Positions 41,930 through 50,052 of a stretch of 50,123 nt of DNA are shown piece after piece. Below the pieces are notes generated by a model, which was given only the letters and a program-made list of their open reading frames with translations, had not been told where the DNA came from and did no database searches. Each line of letters begins with the position of its first letter. Position 1 is the first letter of the stretch. The DNA comes from JAIVGV01 sp031425275. GTDB lineage: Bacteria > Acidobacteriota > Blastocatellia > Pyrinomonadales > Pyrinomonadaceae. Both the position numbers and the translations under genes were made by a program. Location of the stretch: the NCBI GenBank assembly GCA_031425275.1, contig JANPJA010000042.1:1-50123 (forward strand), read 5' to 3'.

Positions 41930-42312
41930 CGAAGAAGAAGATCGAGAAGAACTGGCTGGAGTGGTGCGTCTTCGGCGTCGGCCTCGTGCTCGTGCTCGGC
42001 ACGCTCGGCTTCCTCGTCTACGACGGCGCGCGGACGGGCGACGCCCCGGCCCGCATCGAGATCGAGCTGGGCGAACCGACCGCGCACGGCGGGCAGGGCT
42101 TCCAAGTTCCCGTCACCGTCTCGAACCGGGGCGACTTGACGGCGGGCGATGTTCACATCGAAGTGACTTTGGAAGGAAGCGAGGCGGAGCGGGGCGAGTT
42201 CGTCGTGGCCTTCCTCCCGCGCCGCTCCACGCGCGAGGGCGTCGTCACCTTCCACACAGACCCGCGCGCCGGCCGTCTCAGAGCGCGCGTCCTCGGCTAC
42301 GAGAAGCCGTGA
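41926..42312 (+). CDS. TIGR02588 family protein
   Basis: A 128-residue protein with one N-terminal membrane anchor (WCVFGVGLVLVLGTLGFLVYDG) and an exported beta-sandwich-like domain (FQVPVTVSNRGDLTAGDVHIEVTL, then FLPRRSTREGVVTFHTDP). It belongs to TIGR02588 and is co-translated with TIGR02587. The two likely form one membrane complex of unknown function. Confidence 0.87.
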   Translation: MTKKKIEKNWLEWCVFGVGLVLVLGTLGFLVYDGARTGDAPARIEIELGEPTAHGGQGFQVPVTVSNRGDLTAGDVHIEVTLEGSEAERGEFVVAFLPRRSTREGVVTFHTDPRAGRLRARVLGYEKP

Positions 42313-42450
42313 AGTTGTCAGTGGTCGGTGGTCAGTGGTCAGTGGTTTTGTGCCGCAGAAGCTTGAACGCCTTCCTATGACCCTTCGGTTGTGAAGCTCA
42401 AACAACTGACCACTGACCACTGACCGCCTCTGACCGCCTCTGACCGCCTC
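42313..42450. repeat. GGTCAGT heptamer stem-loop plus CTGACCGCCT direct repeats
   Basis: GGTCAGT/GGTCGGT units at 42315-42348 are matched by ACTGACC units at 42403-42425, then CTGACCGCCT is repeated three times up to 42450. It lies between convergent genes (TIGR02588 and DUF488) and overlaps the DUF488 stop codon by two bases. Confidence 0.88.
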
Positions 42451-42919
42451 ACCAGATCGAAGGCAGCGCGGACTCGTCGATTTCGAGAATATCGCCGTCG
42501 GGGAGGATGTGGAGGACACGCGCGCCGCGCTCGCGCAGAGGCGTGGAGAGCAGCCCGACGCGGTGGCAGTTGGCGCGCGGTTGCGAGTGGTTGGTGAGCG
42601 GGCGCGACTCCGAGCACATGATCACGACGCGGGCCTCCGCGGCCAGCTCCATGATTCTCTCCAACCCGCGCGCCAGCTCGGCGGGCGGCGCGACCACCTT
42701 GCCGCCGCATTCGGGCAGCCACTCGTAACCGATCCGCTCCTCGCGCAAATTCTCTTCCAACACGCGCCCGTTGAACTGCGGCCAGCGCGAGCGCGCCGCG
42801 CTCCGCACGTCGCAGAGCATCTCGATCCCGTGCTGTTTCAGGAGCGCGAGAAAGTGGCCCCATGCGTGCCGCCCGTGGCCGATGGTGTGGACGTTGACTT
42901 GCGGCTCCGTCGTCGTCAC
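42449..42919 (-). CDS. DUF488 family protein
   Basis: A 156-residue DUF488 protein: VHTIGHGRHAWGHFLALLKQHG, then LCDVRSAARSRWPQFNGRVL, YEWLPECGGK and VIMCSESRPLTNHSQPRANCHRVG. The CSE...CHR pair near the C-terminus is conserved in the family and suggests a redox or metal role, but the function is not established. The start is GTG, overlapping the CYTH gene stop (GTGA). Confidence 0.88.
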   Translation of the reverse strand: MTTTEPQVNVHTIGHGRHAWGHFLALLKQHGIEMLCDVRSAARSRWPQFNGRVLEENLREERIGYEWLPECGGKVVAPPAELARGLERIMELAAEARVVIMCSESRPLTNHSQPRANCHRVGLLSTPLRERGARVLHILPDGDILEIDESALPSIW

Positions 42920-43500
42920 GAAACCACCCCCTCCCGCCGCGCGAGTTCGGCGCGGAGGTCGTCGATGGAGAGTCCGACGAGGCGGCCGCCGGTGAACAGC
43001 TCGTCGTCCGTCACCTCGCGCGCCGCGAAGGGCGGGGCGGGGAAGTCGCGCAGCTCCTCATCCGTCTCGAACTCGGTCTCGGCGAGGACGAGGCCGTGGA
43101 GCGCGCCGAGGAACACGTCGATGGAGAACGCGCGGCCGCCGTGCTCGTGGGGGTAACGGTTCTTGCGAATCTCGTTGCCCTCGAAGACGGCGAGCGTTTC
43201 GTACTCGTACTGCGAAAGATAAATGTTGGTGATGACGGCGCGCGAAAAGTCCGTCGCTTCGGCGGGCGCGAATTTCTGCGTGAGCTTCCACGTCCATTCG
43301 CGGCGTAAGGGGTCGCGAATTTTGCGCAGGCGCAGGCGCGTGCCGGTGAGGTAGTTGTCGAAAATCTGCGTGTGCGCGTCGTTGACGCGCAAGCCTTCGG
43401 GCAACTCGCGCAACAGGTAGCGGCGCTCGCGCTCGACGCGCGCGTACTTCGTGCGCCGCCCCGAAACGTCCGCCGCCGTGCCCAAGAAAGTGCCCGCCAT
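42916..43500 (-). CDS. CYTH-domain protein (triphosphate tunnel family)
   Basis: A 194-residue CYTH protein. The signature ExExK appears as ERERRY near residue 23, with Arg in place of Lys. Further basic strands follow (TGTRLRLRKIRDP, EWTWKLTQKF) and acidic ones (YETLAVFEGNEIRKNRY, LVLAETEFETDEEL), as expected for the triphosphate tunnel. Family members hydrolyse inorganic or nucleoside triphosphates or make cAMP. The ATG overlaps the aconitase stop by one base, and the gene is followed by DUF488 with a GTGA overlap. Confidence 0.85.
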   Translation of the reverse strand: MAGTFLGTAADVSGRRTKYARVERERRYLLRELPEGLRVNDAHTQIFDNYLTGTRLRLRKIRDPLRREWTWKLTQKFAPAEATDFSRAVITNIYLSQYEYETLAVFEGNEIRKNRYPHEHGGRAFSIDVFLGALHGLVLAETEFETDEELRDFPAPPFAAREVTDDELFTGGRLVGLSIDDLRAELARREGVVS

Positions 43501-45494
43501 CAGACCCCGACCAACTCTTCCTCGCGCGCTTTGAGGAACTCTTCCGGCTCGACGATGCGGCCCGCGATGGCCGACGCCGCGACCACGTAAGGACTCGCGA
43601 GATAGACTTGTCCGGGGCCGCTGCGGCCCGGAAAATTGCGGTTCTGCGCGCTGACCGTCACCGTCTCGGCGGTCTTCGACGCCCCCGGCCCCGCGTTGAT
43701 GCACGCCCCGCACGAGGGGTCGATCAGCTCGGCCCCGGCGCGCTCGAAGATTTCGATGTAGCCGCGCGCGCGCGCGTACTCCTTGATCTTCTGCGAGCCG
43801 AACTGAAGATAGAGCCGCACGCCGGGGGCGACCCGTTGGCCGCGCTCGACGGCGCGACTCAGCACCGCCGCGTACATGTCCATGTCGGCCATCTTGCCGC
43901 CGGTGCAGGAGCCGCCGTAGGCCGCGTCGATCCTCACCTCGCCGGCCAAGTCCGCGATGTCCACGCCGTTGCGCGGGTCGCCGGGCAGCGCGACCATCGG
44001 GCGAATCTCGCCGAGGTCGATCTCGAAACGGGCGGCGTATTCCGCGTCCTCGTCGCTCTTTAAGAAACCCTTGCGCACCTCTGCGGCGTCGAGGCCGCGC
44101 GTGCGCACGAGGTACTCGGTGACGACTTCGTCCGGCTCGATGATGCCGGTGAAGCCGCCGGCTTCGACGGCCATGTTCGTCAGCGTCGCGCGCTCGTCAA
44201 TCGGCCAATCTTTCAAACCCTCGCCCGCGAACTCCAGCACCTGCCCGATGCCTTTGCCCTGCTTCATGTAGTCGGTCGAGAGGATTTTGAGCATCACGTC
44301 CTTGGCCGACACGTCGGCGCGCTTCTCGCCGTCGAGCCGGAAGCGCACGACCTCCGGGACTTTGACGCGGATGTCTTTCGTGTACCAAGCGTTCGCCATG
44401 TCGGTCGAGCCGACGCCGAAGGCGAAGCAGCCCAGCACCCCGGCCATGCAGGTGTGCGAGTCCGTGCCGATGACCAACTGGCCGGGCAGCGCGATGTCTT
44501 CGACGACGGCGTTGTGGCAGATGGCCTCGCTCCCGCGCTCCTCCGTCCCGCCGTAAAGCCTGATGCCCTGCTCGTCCGTGAACGACTCCTGCGTCGTGGC
44601 GAGTCCGTTGGCGCGCTCCAGCAGTCCCATCTTCTTCTTGTCGTCGGACATCACGCGGCCGAGGAAGGTGAGGTGATCGCGGAAGGCGTAAACCGACCCC
44701 GGCTCGGTGACGCGCGCGTCTTTGCCCAAAGCCCCTTTGAACAGCGACTCGGCCATCGGCGTGACGTACTCGTGCGAGAAGCGCACGTCCGCGACGGCGA
44801 ACAGGGCGTCGCCCGGTTTGACCGACTCGACGCCTATCTCCCCGGCCCGCACGAAGGCGTGGCGCGCGATGATCTTCTCGACGATATTCATCGGCCGCCG
44901 CGCGCTCTCAATCCGGGGCGGCGTGACCACGCCCGCGAGCCGCGCCTGGTTGTAGTTGAAGAGGCCGCCGTGCTCGACGATCTGCCGCGAGATCGGATCG
45001 AGGCCGTCGGTGAACTCGGAGAGCGGAATCTCTTCGCCGCGGCGGATGCGTTCGACGAGTCCGAAATCGGTCGAGGTCAGCAGCCCGATGTTCTGGCAGT
45101 TCTGACCATAAATCTTCTCGATGGTCTTCGCGACGACGAGTTGAACGCCCGCCGCCTTCTCGGCAAACGGCGCGGTCTCGCGCGACGAGCCGCAGCCTTT
45201 CGAGAGGCCGGAAACGACGACCGCGAATTGGCCGCGCCGCACTTCATCTTTTTGCACGGCCCCTTCGCGCATCCCGACATAGACGTACTCGCCCAAGGTC
45301 TCGTCATAGTAGAAGCAGACCCAGCCGGGCGTGATCTCGTCGGTCGAGATGTTGTTCATCAAGGGCCGCGACTCGTCGAACTCCAAATCCTCGCCCGCCT
45401 CCAACTGGCGGCGGATGAGGGAAGTGTCCTCGGTCAGAAACAGCACGCGCCCGTCGAAGCGGATGCGCTCCGGGCGTTTGGTCGTCTTCTCCAC
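43500..45494 (-). CDS. Aconitase-family hydratase, swivel domain first
   Basis: A [4Fe-4S] hydro-lyase of about 664 residues. The small LeuD-like swivel domain comes first (MNNISTDEITPGWVCFYYD, then VSGLSKGCGSSRETAP), followed by the large LeuC-like domain (IGTDSHTCMAGVLGCFAFG). Cluster cysteines are in GGSCTGGKM and SCGACINAGPG. This order resembles AcnB without its HEAT-like domain and is opposite to AcnA. Aconitate hydratase in the TCA cycle is the likely role, but homoaconitase or isopropylmalate isomerase cannot be excluded. The start is uncertain: GTG at 45494 (VEKTTKRPERIRF) fits homologues; a TTG 51 bases upstream is also possible. Confidence 0.85.
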   Translation of the reverse strand: MEKTTKRPERIRFDGRVLFLTEDTSLIRRQLEAGEDLEFDESRPLMNNISTDEITPGWVCFYYDETLGEYVYVGMREGAVQKDEVRRGQFAVVVSGLSKGCGSSRETAPFAEKAAGVQLVVAKTIEKIYGQNCQNIGLLTSTDFGLVERIRRGEEIPLSEFTDGLDPISRQIVEHGGLFNYNQARLAGVVTPPRIESARRPMNIVEKIIARHAFVRAGEIGVESVKPGDALFAVADVRFSHEYVTPMAESLFKGALGKDARVTEPGSVYAFRDHLTFLGRVMSDDKKKMGLLERANGLATTQESFTDEQGIRLYGGTEERGSEAICHNAVVEDIALPGQLVIGTDSHTCMAGVLGCFAFGVGSTDMANAWYTKDIRVKVPEVVRFRLDGEKRADVSAKDVMLKILSTDYMKQGKGIGQVLEFAGEGLKDWPIDERATLTNMAVEAGGFTGIIEPDEVVTEYLVRTRGLDAAEVRKGFLKSDEDAEYAARFEIDLGEIRPMVALPGDPRNGVDIADLAGEVRIDAAYGGSCTGGKMADMDMYAAVLSRAVERGQRVAPGVRLYLQFGSQKIKEYARARGYIEIFERAGAELIDPSCGACINAGPGASKTAETVTVSAQNRNFPGRSGPGQVYLASPYVVAASAIAGRIVEPEEFLKAREEELVGV

Positions 45495-45862
45495 GATAAA
45501 AATTCGGCTCCTCGATGAATTATTTAAGGATGAGTTCAACGGACGATTATAGCCGTTGGTGTGCAAAAAGTCGTCCGCCGCGCCGCGCCGGTCTGCTCCC
45601 CCTCCCGAACCCTCCGGCGCGGGTGTGTCCGGCCGTGCCCCCGGCCTGAGTCGGGGCCGGCGGGTTGTCATACAGGGTGTACGCTATTACTCCGCGTCGC
45701 GGTCGTCCTCGCCCTGCCATTCCCCCAATGTCCCGCCCTTACTTCATTTTGGACACGGGCAACGCGCGGCATGACGGTTGCCGATTAACCCACTAGTGTG
45801 ACCCACTTTTCGCCCCCTTTATCTCCCCAAACCGGAAAACATTTGCAGAGGAGCATTACACC
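45495..45862. other. Divergent promoter region
   Basis: About 370 bases between the aconitase and the secreted-protein gene, read in opposite directions. No gene, hairpin array or clear promoter boxes are recognised. GAGGAG at about 45847-45852 is the ribosome site for the plus-strand gene. Confidence 0.5.
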
Positions 45863-46840
45863 ATGAGCAGACGTTTATTGAGCCTTTTGGGCTGCGCCGC
45901 GCTGGCCTTCGCTTCGGCCGCCGTGACGGCCGCGCAGGAGACGAAGACCACCACGACCACCACGTCACAGACCACCAAGACCATTCAAAACGCGGACGGC
46001 ACTTACACCGTCATCCAGTACCCGGCCGATAAAGAGGTGACGGTCGAGCTGTCGCCGACGCACTCCGTCCACGGCGCGCGGGGCTTCGCGAAAGTGCTCC
46101 GCCGCGGCGACATGACAACCGTCAATCTCGATCTGGCGAGCCTGCCGTCGGGCGTCAACAACTTTAACGTCTACGCCGTCGATCCGATGGGCAAGTTCAC
46201 GCTGCTCGGGCCGGTGACGATCTCGAACGGCGTGGCGACGCAGACCTTCACGACGCCGATGGACAAGTTCATGCTCGTGCTCTCGCCCGAGGCTTCCCTG
46301 ACGGCGATGGCCGAGAACACGCCCGTCTATTTCCGCAGCGGCGTGCCCGAAGGACTCTCGGTGATCCCGGTCGCGCGGACGGGCGACGAGAGTGTGCGCG
46401 CCGTCGGCGAGCGCGTCGCGACGACGACCGCCGCCGTCACGCCCGCCGGGACGGTGATGGCGGCGACGAGTTACAACGTGCCGATGCTCGGCATCCCCGG
46501 CTTCAAGCGGGGCGAGGACACGTCGGTCAAGGTCAACCTCGGCGGCGAGATGACCGGCTCGCGCGTCAACTTCGTCATCGAGCCGCGCAAGGACGGCCCC
46601 GTCACGATCAAGGCGCGCTTCCACGAACTGAAGGACGCGCCGTCCGGCAAGCGCTACGTGCTCTGGGCCGTCAGTCCCGACAATCAGTTCGTCAAGCTCG
46701 GCCAGATCGTCAACACGGCCAACCGCAACGAGGCCGAGATTCGCAGCGAGGTCAGCCTGTCTGACTTCGGCCTACTGATCACGACCGAGGAAGCCAACGA
46801 AAGGCCGAGCGGCCCCGTCGTCGGCACGATCATCCGCTAA
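45863..46840 (+). CDS. Secreted protein with RskA-C-like repeats
   Basis: A 325-residue exported protein. The signal peptide is about residues 1-24 (LLSLLGCAALAFASAAVTAAQ), followed by a Thr-rich segment (KTTTTTTSQTTKT). Two similar beta domains follow: VNNFNVYAVDPMGKFTLLGPV near 98 and KRYVLWAVSPDNQFVKLGQI near 270, each ending in a strand pair (FMLVLSPEA, FGLLITTEEA). This pattern is like the extracytoplasmic part of RskA anti-sigma factors, here without the membrane helix and sigma-binding part. The function is unknown, probably periplasmic. A strong hairpin terminator follows at 46889. Confidence 0.75.
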   Translation: MSRRLLSLLGCAALAFASAAVTAAQETKTTTTTTSQTTKTIQNADGTYTVIQYPADKEVTVELSPTHSVHGARGFAKVLRRGDMTTVNLDLASLPSGVNNFNVYAVDPMGKFTLLGPVTISNGVATQTFTTPMDKFMLVLSPEASLTAMAENTPVYFRSGVPEGLSVIPVARTGDESVRAVGERVATTTAAVTPAGTVMAATSYNVPMLGIPGFKRGEDTSVKVNLGGEMTGSRVNFVIEPRKDGPVTIKARFHELKDAPSGKRYVLWAVSPDNQFVKLGQIVNTANRNEAEIRSEVSLSDFGLLITTEEANERPSGPVVGTIIR

Positions 46841-46888
46841 CGCTGTCACACGGGCGCGCTCCTCGCGCGCCCGTCCGCGCCACTCGGA

Positions 46889-46925
46889 AAGGCCGGCCCC
46901 TGCTAAAGGGGCCGGCCTTTTTTCG
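46889..46925 (+). terminator. Intrinsic terminator
   Basis: A perfect 14-bp stem (46889-46902 with 46908-46921, AAAGGCCGGCCCCT at the left) with a five-base loop and a run of seven T. It lies 49 bases after the secreted-protein stop. The rest of the gap to 47195 shows no gene. Confidence 0.92.
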
Positions 46926-47195
46926 CCGCGCTAAGCGGTCGCGCCGCCCGCCGAAACATTCCCGACAATAATTTCCGTTGACCGGGCGTGCCGCCGGCCG
47001 ATAAACTAACCCCAGCCCGCGGTTCGGCCGCCGCGGACGGGCCTTTCGCTCGCGGCCCGCAAGCCGAACCCGCCCACACCTCGTCCGCACCGCCACGGTC
47101 AACCCCGGTTCGGCTCTCATTTGAAACTCTCAAGCAGACGCGCTGCGGACGCAAGGCCCCCGACTCGCCCGCCCGCGCGGGAGTTCCCCCCAGCC

Positions 47196-48452
47196 ATGCC
47201 GAAAAAATTTTACCCCCACGCCACGCTTCGCGCGTTCCTGCTCGCGGCCTCTCTGACCGCCCTCGCCGCCGCCACGGCCCACGCGCAAGGCGACCAGAGT
47301 GCGCCGCAACTTCCCGCGACCGCGCCGCAACTTCCCGCTATCGCCGCTTCGTCGCAAACGCCGCCGGTCGAGTCGCCGGCGTCACCCGCCGCGTCGCTCC
47401 CCGAACTCATCCGCCGCGTCAAGCCGTCGGTCGTCGCCGTCGTCACCTACGACGCGAAGGGCAACGTGCTGCTCTCCGGCAGCGGATTCTTTATCCGGCC
47501 CGGCCGCGTCGTGACGAATCTGCACGTGGTCGAGGGCGCGCGCCGCGCCGAGGTGAAGACGCTCGACGGCAAGGGGCGCGTCTATCCGGTCGAGGGGCTG
47601 CTCGCGGTTGACGAGGAGGGCGACCTCGCGATCTTGGGCGTGAGCGTGCCGGAGGATCGCGGGCGCGCGGCCGAGGTGTCGGAGAGCGTGCCCGAAGAGG
47701 GCGAGCGCGTCTTCGTCATCGGGAACCCCTTGCGGCTCGAAGGCTCGGTGTCGGACGGCATCGTCTCGGCGGTGCGCGAGGTGCCGAATCTGGGGCGCAT
47801 CATTCAGACGACCGCGCCCGTCTCGCACGGCAACTCGGGGAGCCCGCTCTTCAACATGCGCGGCCAAGTCGTCGGCGTCATCACGGTCAAGGTGACGAAC
47901 GGGCAGAACATCAACCTCGCGCTCGCCTCGTCGCGCTTCGGCGCGCTGGGGGCCGAACGCCTCACGTCGTTCGAGGCGCTCGCGGCCAAATCGAAGACCC
48001 CGGAGTCTTCGGCCGATTGGTGGTATCGCCACGGGCTGAACTCGCTCTGGCTCGGCAACTACGACGGCGCGCTCGTTTCTTTCGAGAGCGCGGTCAACAA
48101 GAATCCCGACCGCGCCGAGACTTGGATTCAGGTCGGCTACTGCAAGGTCAAACAGGGCCGCTCGGCCGAGGCCGTGGGCGCATACAAGCGCGCGTTGCGG
48201 CTGCGGCCCAACTCCGTCGAGGCCTACAACAAGCTGGGCGACGCCTACTACTTCATGGGGAGCTTCTCCGAGGCGGCCGAAAGCTACAAGCGCGCCGCGC
48301 GGCTGCGGCCCGACCTCGCGGAAGCCTTCTACAACCTCGGCATGACCTACCTCGAACTCGGCGACCGCGCCGCCGCCCTCACGCACGCGCGCCGCCTCGA
48401 ACCGCTCGACGCCGAACTCTACGGCAAGCTCATGGCCGAGCTGCGACGCTAG
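47196..48452 (+). CDS. Secreted trypsin-like serine protease with TPR repeats
   Basis: A 418-residue exported protease. Signal peptide to about residue 30 (AFLLAASLTALAAATAHAQ), then a Pro/Ala-rich linker. The S1C (DegP-like) catalytic triad is complete: His110 (VTNLHVV), Asp143 (EEGDLAIL) and Ser214 (SHGNSGSPLF). No PDZ domain follows; instead three TPRs run from about 275 to 400 (GLNSLWLGNYDGALVSFESAV, AYKRALRLRPNSVEAYNKLG, SYKRAARLRPDLAEAFYNLG). It probably acts in periplasmic protein quality control, with the TPRs choosing substrate or partner. Confidence 0.9.
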   Translation: MPKKFYPHATLRAFLLAASLTALAAATAHAQGDQSAPQLPATAPQLPAIAASSQTPPVESPASPAASLPELIRRVKPSVVAVVTYDAKGNVLLSGSGFFIRPGRVVTNLHVVEGARRAEVKTLDGKGRVYPVEGLLAVDEEGDLAILGVSVPEDRGRAAEVSESVPEEGERVFVIGNPLRLEGSVSDGIVSAVREVPNLGRIIQTTAPVSHGNSGSPLFNMRGQVVGVITVKVTNGQNINLALASSRFGALGAERLTSFEALAAKSKTPESSADWWYRHGLNSLWLGNYDGALVSFESAVNKNPDRAETWIQVGYCKVKQGRSAEAVGAYKRALRLRPNSVEAYNKLGDAYYFMGSFSEAAESYKRAARLRPDLAEAFYNLGMTYLELGDRAAALTHARRLEPLDAELYGKLMAELRR

Positions 48453-48471
48453 ACGGATGAGGACAGTCAAT

Positions 48472-48659
48472 AGTGGTTAGCCGTTAGCGGTTAGCTCTTA
48501 GCCGTTAGCCAAACATTAAAGCGGGAGGCAGTCCGATTGCGACTGTCTCCCGCTTTTTATCGTCTGCCTAAAAGCTAAAAGCTAAAAGCTAAAAGCTAAA
48601 AGCTAAAAGCTAATAGCTAATAGCTAATAGCTAATAGCTAACGGCTAACCGCTAACCAC
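48472..48659. repeat. GTTAGCC/AGCTAAA heptamer arrays flanking a terminator
   Basis: Left: GTTAGCC/GTTAGCG/CTTAGCC units (48472-48510). Right: about six AAAGCTA units and four TAGCTAA units (48568-48640), then GGCTAACCGCTAACCAC, which is complementary to the left arm. The M16 stop codon (TAG, 48652-48654) lies inside the array. Confidence 0.9.
48518..48557. terminator. Intrinsic terminator between convergent genes
   Basis: Arms 48518-48533 (AAAGCGGGAGGCAGTC) and 48541-48556 pair with one G-T mismatch around a seven-base loop and end in TTTTT. It is nested inside the heptamer arrays and serves the protease gene, and possibly the M16 gene from the other side. Confidence 0.85.
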
Positions 48660-50052
48660 TCGTTTTCACCGTGAACAGATTCTTATCGACGCGCGTCGGG
48701 TCGCCGATGACGACGAAGCGGAGGTTGCGCATGTATTTGAGCGCGACGCGCTGCACGTCGGCCGGCGTGACGACGCGAATCTGGTCGAGCAGGGCGAGCG
48801 AGTTGCGCCAGCCGCCGCCGAGCAGTTCGTACATCGCCAGCTCGCCGGCCTGCGCCGCGTTGGTCTCCTGCGTCATGTAGTGGCGCGTGAGGTAGCCGTT
48901 GATCTGCGCGGCCAGTTCGGCGGGCGCGACCGCGTCGCGCTGGAGCCGCCCGATCTCGTAGAGCATTACGCTGACGGCCTCGTTGGCCTTCTGGTTGTCG
49001 GCCGTCACGTAAACGCCGCCGACGTTCGCGCCCTGATCGCGCAGGAAGGCCGAGGGCGCGTAGGAGAGGTTGCGGCGGAAGCGCACTTCGACGAGGACGC
49101 GGTCGTTGAGAAACGACGACGCGATGCGCATGGCGTGGATGTCGCGGTCGGTGAGGGGCGGCGCGGCGAAGACGCCCTGAATGTAGTTGGTCGGGATGGC
49201 GCGCGTGATGAACTCGACCGAGGGGGCGGCGAAGGCGAGCGTCGGCGGCGCTTCCGGCCGGTAGTTGCCGCGCGGCAGTTTGCCGAACGAAGCCTCGACG
49301 CGCGCGCGCAGGGCGGCCGGGTCGAGATCGCCGACGACGACGAGCAGCAGCCGCGAGGTCTGCAACACTTCCTTGTGGAAGCGGCGCGCGTCCTCGACCG
49401 TCAGCCGCCCGATTGACTCGACCGTGCCGTGCGGCTCGACGGCGTAAGGGTGGCCGGCGTAGGCCGCGCGCGACTGTAAGGCTTCGAGCTGCGACTCGGG
49501 CGAGTCGTCCCCGCCGCGGCGCGCGACGACGGCGCGCGACTGGACGCGCGCGAAGTCGTCGGCGGCGAAGGCGGGCCGCAGCGCCACGTCCGTGAAGATG
49601 TCCCACGAGCGGTCGAAGTTGGCGCGCGTCGTGTTGAAGGAGAGGGCGGAGTAGTCGTAGTTGAGGCCGGAACCTAGCCCCGTGCCCATGCGCGCCAACT
49701 CGCGGCGCAGCACGGCGCGCGGGAAGCCGACGCTGGCCTCGGTCGCCGTCTCCCACATCATGTCCTCGACGCCCGCGTTCGCGGCCGTGACGTTACGCGC
49801 GCCGCCGCGCAGGAACAAACCCCCGGCGACCGTCTGGCTGCCCGCGCGCCGCTTGACCAAAACTTTCAGGCCGTTGACTTCAAACTCCGTGACGAGCGAC
49901 GCGGCGGCCGGCGCTGTGGCCGTCGCGGGGGCCGTCTGCGCGAACGCGGCCCGCGCCGGGAAGGCGGCGAACGCGACGAAGGCGAGCAGCAGTGCGAAAA
50001 GAGTTTGTAGGGGCGGGGGGTGGGGCAGCCCCCGGGGGCCGGGGGCGCGCAC
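48652..50052 (-). CDS. M16-family protein with lost zinc site
   Basis: About 466 residues of an exported insulinase-like (M16) protein. A signal-like segment LFALLLAFVAFAAFPARAAFA is followed by FEVNGLKVLVKRRAGSQTVAGGLFLRGGARN, as in M16 enzymes. The place of the zinc motif HxxEH reads AGVED, so both His ligands are missing. The second half has the usual HPYAVEPHGTVESIGRLTVED, LLLVVVGDLDP and RRNLSYAPSAFLRDQG. It resembles the non-catalytic partner subunits of M16B heterodimers; the active subunit may be encoded just outside the window. The true start is unclear: the first codons (GTG at 50052) lie in a doubtful GC-only stretch. Confidence 0.78.
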   Translation of the reverse strand: MRAPGPRGLPHPPPLQTLFALLLAFVAFAAFPARAAFAQTAPATATAPAAASLVTEFEVNGLKVLVKRRAGSQTVAGGLFLRGGARNVTAANAGVEDMMWETATEASVGFPRAVLRRELARMGTGLGSGLNYDYSALSFNTTRANFDRSWDIFTDVALRPAFAADDFARVQSRAVVARRGGDDSPESQLEALQSRAAYAGHPYAVEPHGTVESIGRLTVEDARRFHKEVLQTSRLLLVVVGDLDPAALRARVEASFGKLPRGNYRPEAPPTLAFAAPSVEFITRAIPTNYIQGVFAAPPLTDRDIHAMRIASSFLNDRVLVEVRFRRNLSYAPSAFLRDQGANVGGVYVTADNQKANEAVSVMLYEIGRLQRDAVAPAELAAQINGYLTRHYMTQETNAAQAGELAMYELLGGGWRNSLALLDQIRVVTPADVQRVALKYMRNLRFVVIGDPTRVDKNLFTVKTSG

